Assembly: GCA_946410475.1 (NCBI GenBank)
Contig: CAMKAM010000046.1
Location: forward strand, 1 to 9,363
Length of the DNA: 9,363 bases
Source: an uncultured Bacillota bacterium
GTDB lineage: Bacteria > Bacillota > Clostridia > Peptostreptococcales > Anaerovoracaceae
Reading direction: 5' to 3'
Positions 1 through 4,615 of the stretch are shown in pieces. A program made the translations under genes and the position numbers. Position 1 is the first letter of the stretch; each line of letters begins with the position of its first letter. Under the pieces are notes generated by a model that was not told where the DNA came from, did no database searches, and saw only the letters and a program-made list of their open reading frames with translations.

Positions 1-92
1 GATCCTGCGGCGGCGCCCGATCCTGCGCCTGATCAGGATCCTGCGGCGGCGCCCGATCCTGCGCCTGATCCTGCGGCGCCCGATCCGAATCC
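1..92. repeat. GATCC-type tandem repeat array
   Basis: A 34-bp block at 1-34 recurs without change at 37-70, giving a 36-bp period, and a shortened third unit runs from 67 to about 92. The array is built from smaller modules that all begin with GATC: an 18-mer (GATCCTGCGGCGGCGCCC), a 12-mer (GATCCTGCGCCT), a 6-mer (GATCAG, only at 31-36) and a 15-mer version of the first. All module lengths are multiples of three, so copy-number change would keep the reading frame of the minus-strand gene that crosses it, where it encodes Gly/Ala/Ser. The 6-mer supplies the in-frame TGA at 33-35. The array reaches the window edge, so its full length is unknown. Confidence 0.9.
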
Positions 93-284
93 GCTTACTC
101 CGGACAAAGCGATCACCTTGGGAACTATTACCGAGACCTTTTCGAGCAGGTATCTGAAAAGAACAGCTGCGCCGCCCCCGAATGCCCCGACTATTACTCC
201 TTCGAGTACGACGAAGTAGCGCATCTTCTCATATCTGTCGAATATTCTCTTTATCTCTGCTTTGCTTTTTCGGTCTCTTGCCAT
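33..284 (-). CDS. N-terminal part of a probable ClC-family chloride channel, stopped inside a Gly/Ala/Ser repeat
   Basis: ClC proteins are membrane chloride channels or H+/Cl- antiporters. The 83 codons begin with a charged, basic N-terminus (about residues 1-25). A hydrophobic helix with the pattern LEGVIVGAFGGGAAVLFRYLLEK (quoted in pieces: LEGVIVGAFG, then VLFRYLLEK) follows at about 26-50 and resembles the first helix of clostridial ClC proteins. After about residue 60 the sequence becomes low-complexity Gly/Ser/Ala, encoded by the GATCC repeats, and ends at a TGA at 33-35. Beyond that stop the same Ser-Gly-Ala pattern continues in frame to the window edge. The interruption may therefore be a real nonsense change, a repeat-length variant or an assembly error at a repeat. 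A complete ClC protein has about 400 or more residues, so this is only the start. The family call rests on one helix and is moderate. A weak AGGG lies 3 nt before the ATG. A candidate promoter lies at 397-425. Confidence 0.5.
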   Translation of the reverse strand: MARDRKSKAEIKRIFDRYEKMRYFVVLEGVIVGAFGGGAAVLFRYLLEKVSVIVPKVIALSGVSGFGSGAAGSGAGSGAAAGS

Positions 285-302
285 TATCCCTGTTTTCAGT
301 GT

Positions 303-353
303 GCTTACTGAGTCATTCGGCTTACTGCTTCATTCAGCTTACTGATCATTATC
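303..353. repeat. Three 17-bp direct repeats (GCTTACTG core)
   Basis: The 8-mer GCTTACTG occurs at 303-310, 320-327 and 337-344, exactly 17 bp apart, each followed by a related AT-rich 9-mer containing CATT. On the minus strand the unit reads roughly GAATGANNCAGTAAGC. It lies in the presumed untranslated leader of the channel gene, between the promoter candidate at 397-425 and the ATG at 284. On the minus strand the repeats also form a short open frame from 347 (MISKLNEAVSRMTQ, then TAA), in the same frame as the channel start. Whether the units bind a protein or are simple slippage duplications cannot be told from the sequence. Confidence 0.75.
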
Positions 354-396
354 CGTTACGGGTCGCGACCATGGATGGCCGCACCAACGGTTCATT

Positions 397-425
397 ATTA
401 TATCACACCTGCACTTCGTTGAAAC
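397..425 (-). promoter_or_regulatory. Candidate promoter for the channel-like gene
   Basis: On the minus strand a perfect -10 hexamer TATAAT occupies 402-397. A weak -35 match (GTTTCA, 3 of 6 to TTGACA) lies 17 nt upstream at 425-420. Transcription would start near 390, leaving a leader of about 105 nt before the ATG at 284. The first palindromic repeat copy overlaps the -35 side, so a factor bound there could affect this promoter. The -10 match is good and the -35 is poor. Confidence 0.4.
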
Positions 426-474
426 TGTCACCGCAATTTTTATATAGAATGATTGCGGTGAAAAGATATGGGCT
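417..474. repeat. Palindromic promoter-like repeat, copy 1
   Basis: This is a 58-bp unit matching copy 2 at 48 of 58 positions by hand alignment. It contains a perfect 10-bp inverted repeat, TCACCGCAAT at 428-437 and ATTGCGGTGA at 452-461, around a 14-nt AT-rich centre with TATATAG. Read on the plus strand it also has TTGAAA (419-424) and TATATA (441-446) separated by 16 nt, which resembles a sigma-A promoter with the -10 inside the dyad. Similarity to copy 2 extends left to CACACC (404-409 and 538-543, equally spaced from the unit). Likely uses are an operator/promoter or a transcribed hairpin. Confidence 0.8.
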
Positions 475-514
475 ACAGCATGTCACTTTTGCAAAAAACA
501 CCATGAGTATTATC

Positions 515-532
515 AAAAGCTGATTTTTCAGC
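515..532 (-). terminator. Weak hairpin plus T-run, possible terminator
   Basis: On the minus strand GCTGA (532-528) and TCAGC (523-519) form a 5-bp stem around an AAAA loop, followed directly by TTTT (518-515). This has the layout of a small intrinsic terminator reading toward the channel gene. The stem is short and the T-run only four, so termination would be inefficient at best. It is the nearest such structure I found downstream of rplQ. Confidence 0.25.
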
Positions 533-550
533 AAAACCACACCAAATAAT

Positions 551-608
551 CGTTGGAAACGTCACCGCATTATTTATATAGAAGAATAGCGGTGAAAGGA
601 TGTGGGCT
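551..608. repeat. Palindromic promoter-like repeat, copy 2
   Basis: This copy starts 134 bp after copy 1. Its inverted repeat is TCACCGC (562-568) with GCGGTGA (589-595), the same 34-bp overall span as copy 1 but with the innermost pairs lost. Promoter-like elements sit at the same places: TTGGAA (553-558), 16 nt, then TATATA (575-580). An ATG at 600 opens a 29-codon frame ending at 689, but it has no properly spaced ribosome binding site and I do not call it a gene. Confidence 0.8.
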
Positions 609-683
609 TTCGGATTTCGGAGCACGGATGATATAAGTCAGATTATAGATAAGTGGATTATCATAAGCTCAAATGGTTACTCA

Positions 684-737
684 CGTTGAAAATGTCAACC
701 TTTCTGTCATATATAGGATATGGTTGACAAAATGCAC
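684..737. repeat. Palindromic promoter-like repeat, copy 3 (diverged)
   Basis: This copy starts 133 bp after copy 2. The left end CGTTGAAAATGTCAAC matches copy 1 at 14 of 16 positions. The inverted arms are TGTCAACC (693-700) and GGTTGACA (722-729), an 8-bp perfect dyad whose arms differ from copies 1 and 2 yet are still complementary. TTGAAA (686-691) and TATATA (710-715), 18 nt apart, retain the promoter-like arrangement. The compensated arm change suggests that the dyad itself is what is conserved. Confidence 0.65.
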
Positions 738-739
738 GT

Positions 740-1237
740 TTTTCGTTTTTGCCGTCCGGATCCGGAGCTGTTTGTTCATTATTAGAAGGATCCGGTCGCC
801 CTCTCCTGGGCTCCCGGGGGGCCGCATGCCATCCAGCCTCGCCCTATAGCTGCCACTGCCGGCTCACCTTGGGGCCGGCGGGCAGCGCGGGCTGCCTGGT
901 GCGGCCCGGTCCCGGGCCCGGATTCGTGTACGGATCCTTGTGAAGAATGCGGGCCGAATTTGGGACTGGATCCGGAGGTGGAGACGGGATCGGATTTGGG
1001 TACGAATTATTGCGAGTTCTTGCGAAGAAACAAAAATGCCTCAGGCCCTATCCATAAACACAAACAGATACAGGATCCGTATACCCAAAAGGACCCGCCG
1101 CCCTTTGGCAACGAGTCCTTCTGCTTATTTCTCCGATCGCATGGACCAGTTTGAAACAATTTGTGATCCGGATCATTTTTTGGTGAATCGGGATCTTTGG
1201 AATCCTGTGATCATTCCTGAGATCCTTTGATCCGTGA
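740..1237. other. Non-conserved spacer downstream of rplQ: GC-rich island and GATC-rich segment
   Basis: No gene can be called here on either strand. From about 788 to 937 the base composition jumps to roughly 76% G+C (106 of 140 bases at 791-930 by hand count), bounded by GGATCC at 788-793 and 932-937. From about 930 to 1235 the motif GATC is dense: 13 copies in 740-1240, against about two expected by chance. GATC is also frequent in the neighbouring genes, so part of this is genome style. A plus-strand frame is open from 728 to 1057 apart from one TGA at 941-943 and would encode a Gly/Ser/Cys-rich product with no recognisable domain. No canonical terminator for the rplQ end of the operon is visible. 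Confidence 0.6.
849..886. other. Strong GC-rich hairpin in the spacer
   Basis: GCTGCC (849-854) pairs with GGCAGC (881-886), and GCCGGC (858-863) pairs with GCCGGC (874-879). A small internal loop separates the two stem parts and a 10-nt terminal loop (864-873) closes it. It is not followed by a T-run on either strand, so it does not look like an intrinsic terminator. I could not match the surrounding sequence to any known structured RNA. Confidence 0.55.
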
Positions 1238-1579
1238 TTAAACGAGTTCTACGAATACTTCCTCTGCGCCGTCGCCTCTTCTGGGTCCGAGCTTGAGGAT
1301 CCTTGTGTAGCCGCCTTCTCTCTCTTCGTATTTCGGGGCTATCTCGTCGAACAGTTTGACCACTACAGCCTCATCATAGATGTATGCGAGAGCCTGTCTT
1401 CTTGCGTGAAGGTCTCCGCGCTTGCCGAGTGTGATCATCTTTTCAGCAGCTCTGGCTGCTTCTTTACCTCTCATATGAGTAGTCTGGATCCTGCCTTCTC
1501 TGAGAAGGTCTGTGACCAGACCTCTAAGGATCGCTTTTCTCTGATCCGTAGTCCTGCCTAATTTTTTGTAACCGGGCAT
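1238..1579 (-). CDS. rplQ: 50S ribosomal protein L17
   Basis: L17 is a large-subunit protein near the polypeptide exit region of the ribosome. The 113-residue product begins MPGYKKLGRTTDQRKAILRGL, with the typical bacterial L17 N-terminus and Arg/Lys-rich helices, and ends in the family's usual C-terminal strand (ILKLGPRRGDGAEEVFVEL). The length is normal for the short bacterial form. The ATG at 1579 is preceded by AAAGGAGGAG 8 nt upstream. An in-frame extension upstream would add residues unlike L17 and run into rpoA, so I rejected it. rplQ follows rpoA after 16 nt and is the last gene of the alpha operon here. The stop is TAA at 1240-1238. No ABC-type cobalt/energy-coupling genes follow within the window, unlike in many Bacillota. 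Confidence 0.98.
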   Translation of the reverse strand: MPGYKKLGRTTDQRKAILRGLVTDLLREGRIQTTHMRGKEAARAAEKMITLGKRGDLHARRQALAYIYDEAVVVKLFDEIAPKYEEREGGYTRILKLGPRRGDGAEEVFVELV

Positions 1580-1595
1580 GGCCTGCTCCTCCTTT

Positions 1596-2546
1596 CTAGT
1601 CGTCCGTCTCGCGAAGACCAAGTCCAAGCTCAGCCAGCTTGAGTTTGACTTCGTCGAGAGACTTCTTGCCGAGGTTTCTGACTTTCATCATGTCGTCTTC
1701 GGACTTGTGAGTCAGTTCCTCTACTGTATTAATGGCTGCTCTCTTGAGGCAGTTGAAGGAACGAACGGACAGTTCAAGTTCTTCGATCGTCATTTCGAGA
1801 GCTTTTTCTTTCTGGTCTTCTTCCTTCTCAACCATGATCTCCATGCCTTCAGTGCTGTCTGTCAGCTGGATGAACAGATTGAGATGCTCCTGCATGATCT
1901 TCGCTCCGATGGAAACGCCTTCCTTCGGGGAGATGGATCCGTCTGTCCAGATCTCAAGGATCAGCTTGTCAAAGTCTGTGACCTGTCCGACCCTTGTATT
2001 CTCGACTGTGTAGTTGACCTTTCTTACAGGTGTATAGATAGAGTCTACCGGAATGACAGCGATCGGCGTGCTGTCCGACTTGTTCTGGTCAGCCGGCACG
2101 TATCCTCTGCCCTTAGCGATAGTAAGCTCCATCACGAGAGTCGCGTTCTCTTCGAGAGTAGCGATGTGCTGGTCAGCGTTGAATATCTGAAGATCAGCGT
2201 CGCCGATGATGTCAGCTGCTGTGACTTCCTTCGGTCCTACCGCATTGATGATGACTCTCTTTGTATCCTCGATACCGTCGATCCTGATCGCAAGTTTCTT
2301 GAGGTTAAGGATGATTTCCGTAACATCTTCCTTTACGCCCGGGATCGTCGAGAACTCATGCAGGATGCCGTCGATCTTGACAGATGTGACGGCTGCGCCC
2401 GGAAGCGAACTGAGAAGGATCCTTCTCAGGCTGTTTCCAAGTGTTGTGCCGTAGCCTCTCTCAAGCGGCTCGACGACGAATTTTCCGTAATTGACATCTT
2501 CGTCTGATGTTATGCATTCGATTGTCGGTTTTTCGATCTCGATCAT
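1596..2546 (-). CDS. rpoA: DNA-directed RNA polymerase subunit alpha
   Basis: The alpha subunit dimerises to nucleate RNA polymerase assembly, and its C-terminal domain contacts UP elements and activators. The 316-residue product is full length. The N-terminal domain (about 1-230) has the dimerisation motif TTLGNSLRRILLSSLPG at about 34-50. A charged linker (about 235-250) leads to a C-terminal domain with SVRSFNCLKRA at 260-270, which carries the Arg and Asn that contact DNA, and a final helix-hairpin-helix (RNLGKKSLDEVKLKL). The start at 2546 is preceded by AAGGAAGGG about 6 nt upstream. It follows rpsD after 44 nt, the longest gap inside this transcription unit, and ends with TAG 16 nt before rplQ. 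Nothing in the sequence is unusual. Confidence 0.99.
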   Translation of the reverse strand: MIEIEKPTIECITSDEDVNYGKFVVEPLERGYGTTLGNSLRRILLSSLPGAAVTSVKIDGILHEFSTIPGVKEDVTEIILNLKKLAIRIDGIEDTKRVIINAVGPKEVTAADIIGDADLQIFNADQHIATLEENATLVMELTIAKGRGYVPADQNKSDSTPIAVIPVDSIYTPVRKVNYTVENTRVGQVTDFDKLILEIWTDGSISPKEGVSIGAKIMQEHLNLFIQLTDSTEGMEIMVEKEEDQKEKALEMTIEELELSVRSFNCLKRAAINTVEELTHKSEDDMMKVRNLGKKSLDEVKLKLAELGLGLRETDD

Positions 2547-2590
2547 TAAAAACCCTTCCTTTCTTCCAAACGTCTGCTACAGTAAGCGGA

Positions 2591-3181
2591 TTATTTGGAG
2601 TACAACTCTACGATCAAGTGCTCTTCGATCGGAGTATCGATCTGATCTCTCGTCGGCTCTGCAAGCACTTTTCCTTCCAGTTTTTCACGATCGACTGAGA
2701 GCCATGCCGGAACTCCGACTTCCATCTCTTTGATCTCCTTGAACTTCGGAGAGCTCTGGCTCTTTTCTTTTACTGCGATAACATCGCCCGGTTTTACGAG
2801 GTAGGACGGAATGTTAACGATCTTTCCGTTTACCGTATAGTGACGATGTACGACAAGCTGTCTGCCCTCACGTCTTGTGGAGCAAAGGCCCATTCTGTAA
2901 ACGACGTTGTCGAGTCTTTCCTCGAGCATGATGAGAAGATTTTCACCGGTGATACCCTTCTTCTTTGCCGCTTTGTTGAATGTATTTCTGAACTGCTTTT
3001 CGAGAACTCCGTAGATGAATTTTGCTCTCTGCTTCTCACGAAGCTGCAGACCATATTCGCTCATCTTTCTAAAGTTATTCGTCTGAGAAGTTCTCTTTGA
3101 TTCTTTGAAGATACCCATATGGCTCGGGTCGATCTGCAGCGATCTGCATCTCTTCAAAATAGGATCTTTATTTACTGCCAT
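2591..3181 (-). CDS. rpsD: 30S ribosomal protein S4
   Basis: S4 nucleates assembly of the 30S body by binding 16S rRNA, and in several bacteria it also represses its own operon. The 196-residue protein begins MAVNKDPILKRCRSLQIDPS and has only Cys12 and Cys100, so it lacks the four-cysteine zinc site and belongs to the zinc-free class. The S4 RNA-binding domain covers about 87-135 (ERLDNVVYRMGLCSTRREGR to the PSYLVKPGD region). The ATG at 3181 has GGGAGG 8 nt upstream. It sits between rpsK and rpoA, as in clostridial and enterobacterial alpha operons. Bacillus subtilis, by contrast, has rpsD elsewhere. Whether it represses through the rpsM leader at 3986-4150 is untested. Confidence 0.98.
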   Translation of the reverse strand: MAVNKDPILKRCRSLQIDPSHMGIFKESKRTSQTNNFRKMSEYGLQLREKQRAKFIYGVLEKQFRNTFNKAAKKKGITGENLLIMLEERLDNVVYRMGLCSTRREGRQLVVHRHYTVNGKIVNIPSYLVKPGDVIAVKEKSQSSPKFKEIKEMEVGVPAWLSVDREKLEGKVLAEPTRDQIDTPIEEHLIVELYSK

Positions 3182-3199
3182 GATTCTTTCCTCCCTTCA

Positions 3200-3598
3200 T
3201 CAGACTCTTCTGCGCTTAGGCGGCCTGCATCCGTTGTGCGGTATCGGTGTGATGTCCTTGATCATTGTTACTTCAAGGCCTGCTGTCTGCAGTGCTCTGA
3301 TAGCCGCTTCTCTGCCGGAACCCGGTCCCTTAACGTAAACTTCAACTGTCTTCAGGCCATGCTCCATGGCTCCCTTCGCTGCTGTCTCAGCCGCCGACTG
3401 AGCTGCGAACGGTGTCGACTTTCTCGAACCTCTGAATCCGAGGCTGCCGGCACTCGACCATGAAAGAGCGTTGCCCTGCATGTCTGTCAGTGTGACAAGT
3501 GTATTATTGAAGGTAGACTGGATATGAGCCTGGCCTTTTTCAATATTCTTGCGTTCTTTTCTCTTTTTTCTTACATTCTTTTTCTGTACTTTTGCCAT
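3200..3598 (-). CDS. rpsK: 30S ribosomal protein S11
   Basis: S11 lies on the platform of the 30S subunit near the 3' end of 16S rRNA and the mRNA exit. The 132-residue product has a lysine-rich N-terminal tail (residues 2-22), the core AHIQSTFNNTLVTLTD (24-39), the GPGSGREAAIRAL segment (91-103) and the invariant end DITPIPHNGCRPPKRRRV. Two ATGs lie 6 nt apart (3604 and 3598). AAAGGAGG is 9 nt from the second but only 3 nt from the first, so I chose 3598. It follows rpsM after 18 nt. The stop is TGA at 3202-3200, which shows that TGA acts as a normal stop in this genome. Confidence 0.97.
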   Translation of the reverse strand: MAKVQKKNVRKKRKERKNIEKGQAHIQSTFNNTLVTLTDMQGNALSWSSAGSLGFRGSRKSTPFAAQSAAETAAKGAMEHGLKTVEVYVKGPGSGREAAIRALQTAGLEVTMIKDITPIPHNGCRPPKRRRV

Positions 3599-3616
3599 TA
3601 TCATCTACCTCCTTTC

Positions 3617-3985
3617 TTACTTCTTCTTACGACCCACTGTCTTCTTGGGGCCTTTGCGCGTACGCGCGTTTGTCTTAGTCTTCTGTCCGCGGACGGGAAG
3701 ACCTCTTCTGTGTCTGATGCCTCTGTAGCATCCGATCTCCATGAGTCTCTTGATGTTCATGGAAACGTCTCTTCTCAGTTCGCCCTCGACCTCATATTCT
3801 GCGTCGATGACTTTTCTGATTGCGCCGACTTCTTCCTCAGAAAGATCTTTAACTCTAATGCTCGGGTCAACATTAGCTTTCTTGAGGATCTCCAGCGCCG
3901 TGGGTCTGCCAATGCCGTAAATAGCAGTCAGACCGATCTCTACCCTTTTGTCATTTGGTAAGTCTACTCCGGCTAAACGAGCCAT
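3617..3985 (-). CDS. rpsM: 30S ribosomal protein S13
   Basis: S13 is in the head of the 30S subunit, contacts the P-site tRNA and forms a bridge to the 50S. The 122-residue product begins MARLAGVDLPNDKRVEIGLT. It has the helix-two-turn-helix motif AIYGIGRPTALEIL and the basic tail ending TRKGPKKTVGRKKK that reaches tRNA. The ATG at 3985 has CAGGAGGA about 8 nt upstream. The frame stays open upstream to 4099, but those 38 codons are unlike S13 and overlap the structured leader, so I do not extend the gene. A 285-nt spacer with its own promoter precedes it, so it is probably the first gene of a separately startable alpha operon transcript. Confidence 0.97.
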   Translation of the reverse strand: MARLAGVDLPNDKRVEIGLTAIYGIGRPTALEILKKANVDPSIRVKDLSEEEVGAIRKVIDAEYEVEGELRRDVSMNIKRLMEIGCYRGIRHRRGLPVRGQKTKTNARTRKGPKKTVGRKKK

Positions 3986-4150
3986 TCTGTTCCTCCTGTT
4001 CCCATCTTCCGTCGCATTTCCGCTTGTCCGTTTGATGCGGTAAGCCGATCGCACGGGCAAGTGCTGCAATATAAACGGGATGTTGCTCGGACGAATCACT
4101 TCGCCCTTAAAAAATAACTATTTCTGACACCGCTTTTCGCCGTGTCGCCG
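3986..4150 (-). promoter_or_regulatory. Structured 5' leader of rpsM, candidate r-protein control region
   Basis: If transcription starts just downstream of the -10 at 4160-4155, the rpsM mRNA has a leader of about 160 nt. Several hairpins can be drawn in it. The clearest is at 4106-4089: GGGCGAA and TTCGTCC around a GUGA tetraloop, with one G-U pair that would be a mismatch on the other strand. Others are GACAC/GTGTC at about 4138-4118 and GCAC/GTGC further down. Ribosomal protein operons are often controlled by an encoded protein binding such a leader, and S4 does this in the alpha operon of Escherichia coli. The assignment here is inference. The ribosome binding site CAGGAGGA lies at the leader's end. 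Confidence 0.4.
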
Positions 4151-4154
4151 AAGT

Positions 4155-4182
4155 ATTATAGCACATTTTTGTCGGCCGTACA
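4155..4182 (-). promoter_or_regulatory. Promoter for the rpsM-rpsK-rpsD-rpoA-rplQ unit
   Basis: On the minus strand TGCTATAAT (4163-4155) is a perfect -10 hexamer with the extended TGN motif. The -35 candidate 16 nt upstream is weak (TGTACG, 4182-4177), which is usual when an extended -10 is present. It lies in the only large intergenic gap of the operon, about 170 nt before the rpsM start, and points toward rpsM. Confidence 0.65.
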
Positions 4183-4214
4183 CCATTTTTTTGATGTACA
4201 GCCGTTTTTTGTGC
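4161..4214. promoter_or_regulatory. 54-bp interrupted palindrome upstream of the alpha operon promoter
   Basis: The outer arms are GCACA (4161-4165) and TGTGC (4210-4214). Inside them lie 12-nt inner arms at 4173-4184 and 4193-4204 around an A/T-run loop, with T-runs (plus strand) between outer and inner arms. In minus-strand RNA all 12 inner pairs form, two as G-U. In plus-strand RNA those two become C-A mismatches. The plus strand has TTTTTT after the stem (4205-4210), so it resembles an intrinsic terminator for antisense transcription. On the minus strand no U-run follows. It overlaps the spacer and -35 region of the promoter. It could be a terminator, an operator or an attenuation element between the two operon halves. 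Confidence 0.5.
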
Positions 4215-4227
4215 TTTTATATTCGGT

Positions 4228-4250
4228 TAACACCGCGTAAGCGGATGTTA
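4228..4250. other. Hairpin just downstream of rpmJ
   Basis: TAACACCGC (4228-4236) pairs with GCGGATGTTA (4241-4250) with one bulged base and a 4-nt loop. It begins 21 nt after the rpmJ stop on the minus strand. No T-run follows in that direction, so it is not a classical terminator. It may stabilise or help process the 3' end of the upstream transcript. Confidence 0.45.
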
Positions 4251-4270
4251 TCAGCCATGTTGCTAATTGC

Positions 4271-4384
4271 TTAGCCCTGCTTCTGCTTGTGCTTGGGGTT
4301 TTCGCAAATCACCATGATCTTACCTTTGCGCTTGATGACTTTGCATTTTTCGCACATCGGTTTAACTGATGCTCTGACTTTCAT
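4271..4384 (-). CDS. rpmJ: 50S ribosomal protein L36
   Basis: L36 is the smallest large-subunit protein and binds 23S rRNA. The 37 codons read MKVRASVKPMCEKCKVIKRK and end ENPKHKQKQG. Cys11, Cys14, Cys27 and His32 form the zinc-binding ribbon, so this is the zinc-containing version. The ATG at 4384 follows TAAGGAGG, in which the infA stop TAA overlaps the ribosome binding site. The gap to infA is 12 nt. The stop is TAA at 4273-4271. Length and sequence are fully typical. Confidence 0.98.
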   Translation of the reverse strand: MKVRASVKPMCEKCKVIKRKGKIMVICENPKHKQKQG

Positions 4385-4396
4385 TTCGCAACCTCC

Positions 4397-4615
4397 TTAT
4401 TTCTCTCTCCAGGTGATCCTGCCGCGATTCAGGTCATACGGTGACAGCTCTACTTTGACTTTGTCACCCGGGAGGATCCTGATGAAGTTCATCCTGATCT
4501 TTCCGGATACGTGCGCCAGGACTTCGTGTCCTCCTTCGAGTCTGACTACGAACATCGCGTTCGGCTGAGCGTCGACAACTACGCCTTCTGCTTCTATTAC
4601 ATCTTTTTTAGCCAT
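4397..4615 (-). CDS. infA: Translation initiation factor IF-1
   Basis: IF-1 binds the A site of the 30S subunit during initiation. The 72-residue product (MAKKDVIEAEGVVVDAQPNA to the RITWREK end) is a single S1-like OB-fold of standard length, with the conserved MFVVRLEGGHEVLAHVSGK and IRILPGDKVKVELSPYD segments. The ATG at 4615 has GAGG about 9 nt upstream and lies 8 nt inside the 3' end of map, so the two genes are translationally coupled. Upstream in-frame codons reach 4684 but lie within map and are not IF-1-like. Many Bacillota carry a small KOW-domain gene between map and infA, and it is absent here. Confidence 0.98.
   Translation of the reverse strand: MAKKDVIEAEGVVVDAQPNAMFVVRLEGGHEVLAHVSGKIRMNFIRILPGDKVKVELSPYDLNRGRITWREK

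Noticed and set aside
182..523. 113-codon plus-strand frame across the channel start and repeat copy 1
   Set aside because: Its first part is antisense to the channel gene and its end only translates the palindromic repeat. Copy 2 encodes a similar peptide but with stops close on both sides. The compensated dyad explains the similarity better than coding.
788..937. Cobalamin or glycine riboswitch in the GC-rich island
   Set aside because: GCCACTG and GGAGAG-like words occur, but the conserved boxes are missing or in the wrong order and no suitable gene follows.
33..943. TGA recoding, because two Gly-rich frames are interrupted by TGA (33-35 and 941-943)
   Set aside because: rpsK and adk both end at TGA exactly where their families end, so TGA is an ordinary stop here.
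1164..1181. Terminator at TGATCCGGATCA followed by a T-run on the plus strand
   Set aside because: The stem would have only four pairs with a 4-nt loop, and no plus-strand gene ends there.
940..1230. 96-codon plus-strand frame in the GATC-rich segment
   Set aside because: The composition (many Arg, Trp, Ile) follows from the repeated GGATCCGGAT-type sequence. There is no ribosome binding site and no known family.
1578..2507. 309-codon plus-strand frame opposite rpoA
   Set aside because: It is antisense to a clearly identified essential gene and its translation resembles no protein family.
3986..4099. N-terminal extension of S13 from a GTG at 4099
   Set aside because: The extra 38 codons do not resemble S13. 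A strong ribosome binding site precedes the ATG at 3985, where the family start matches.
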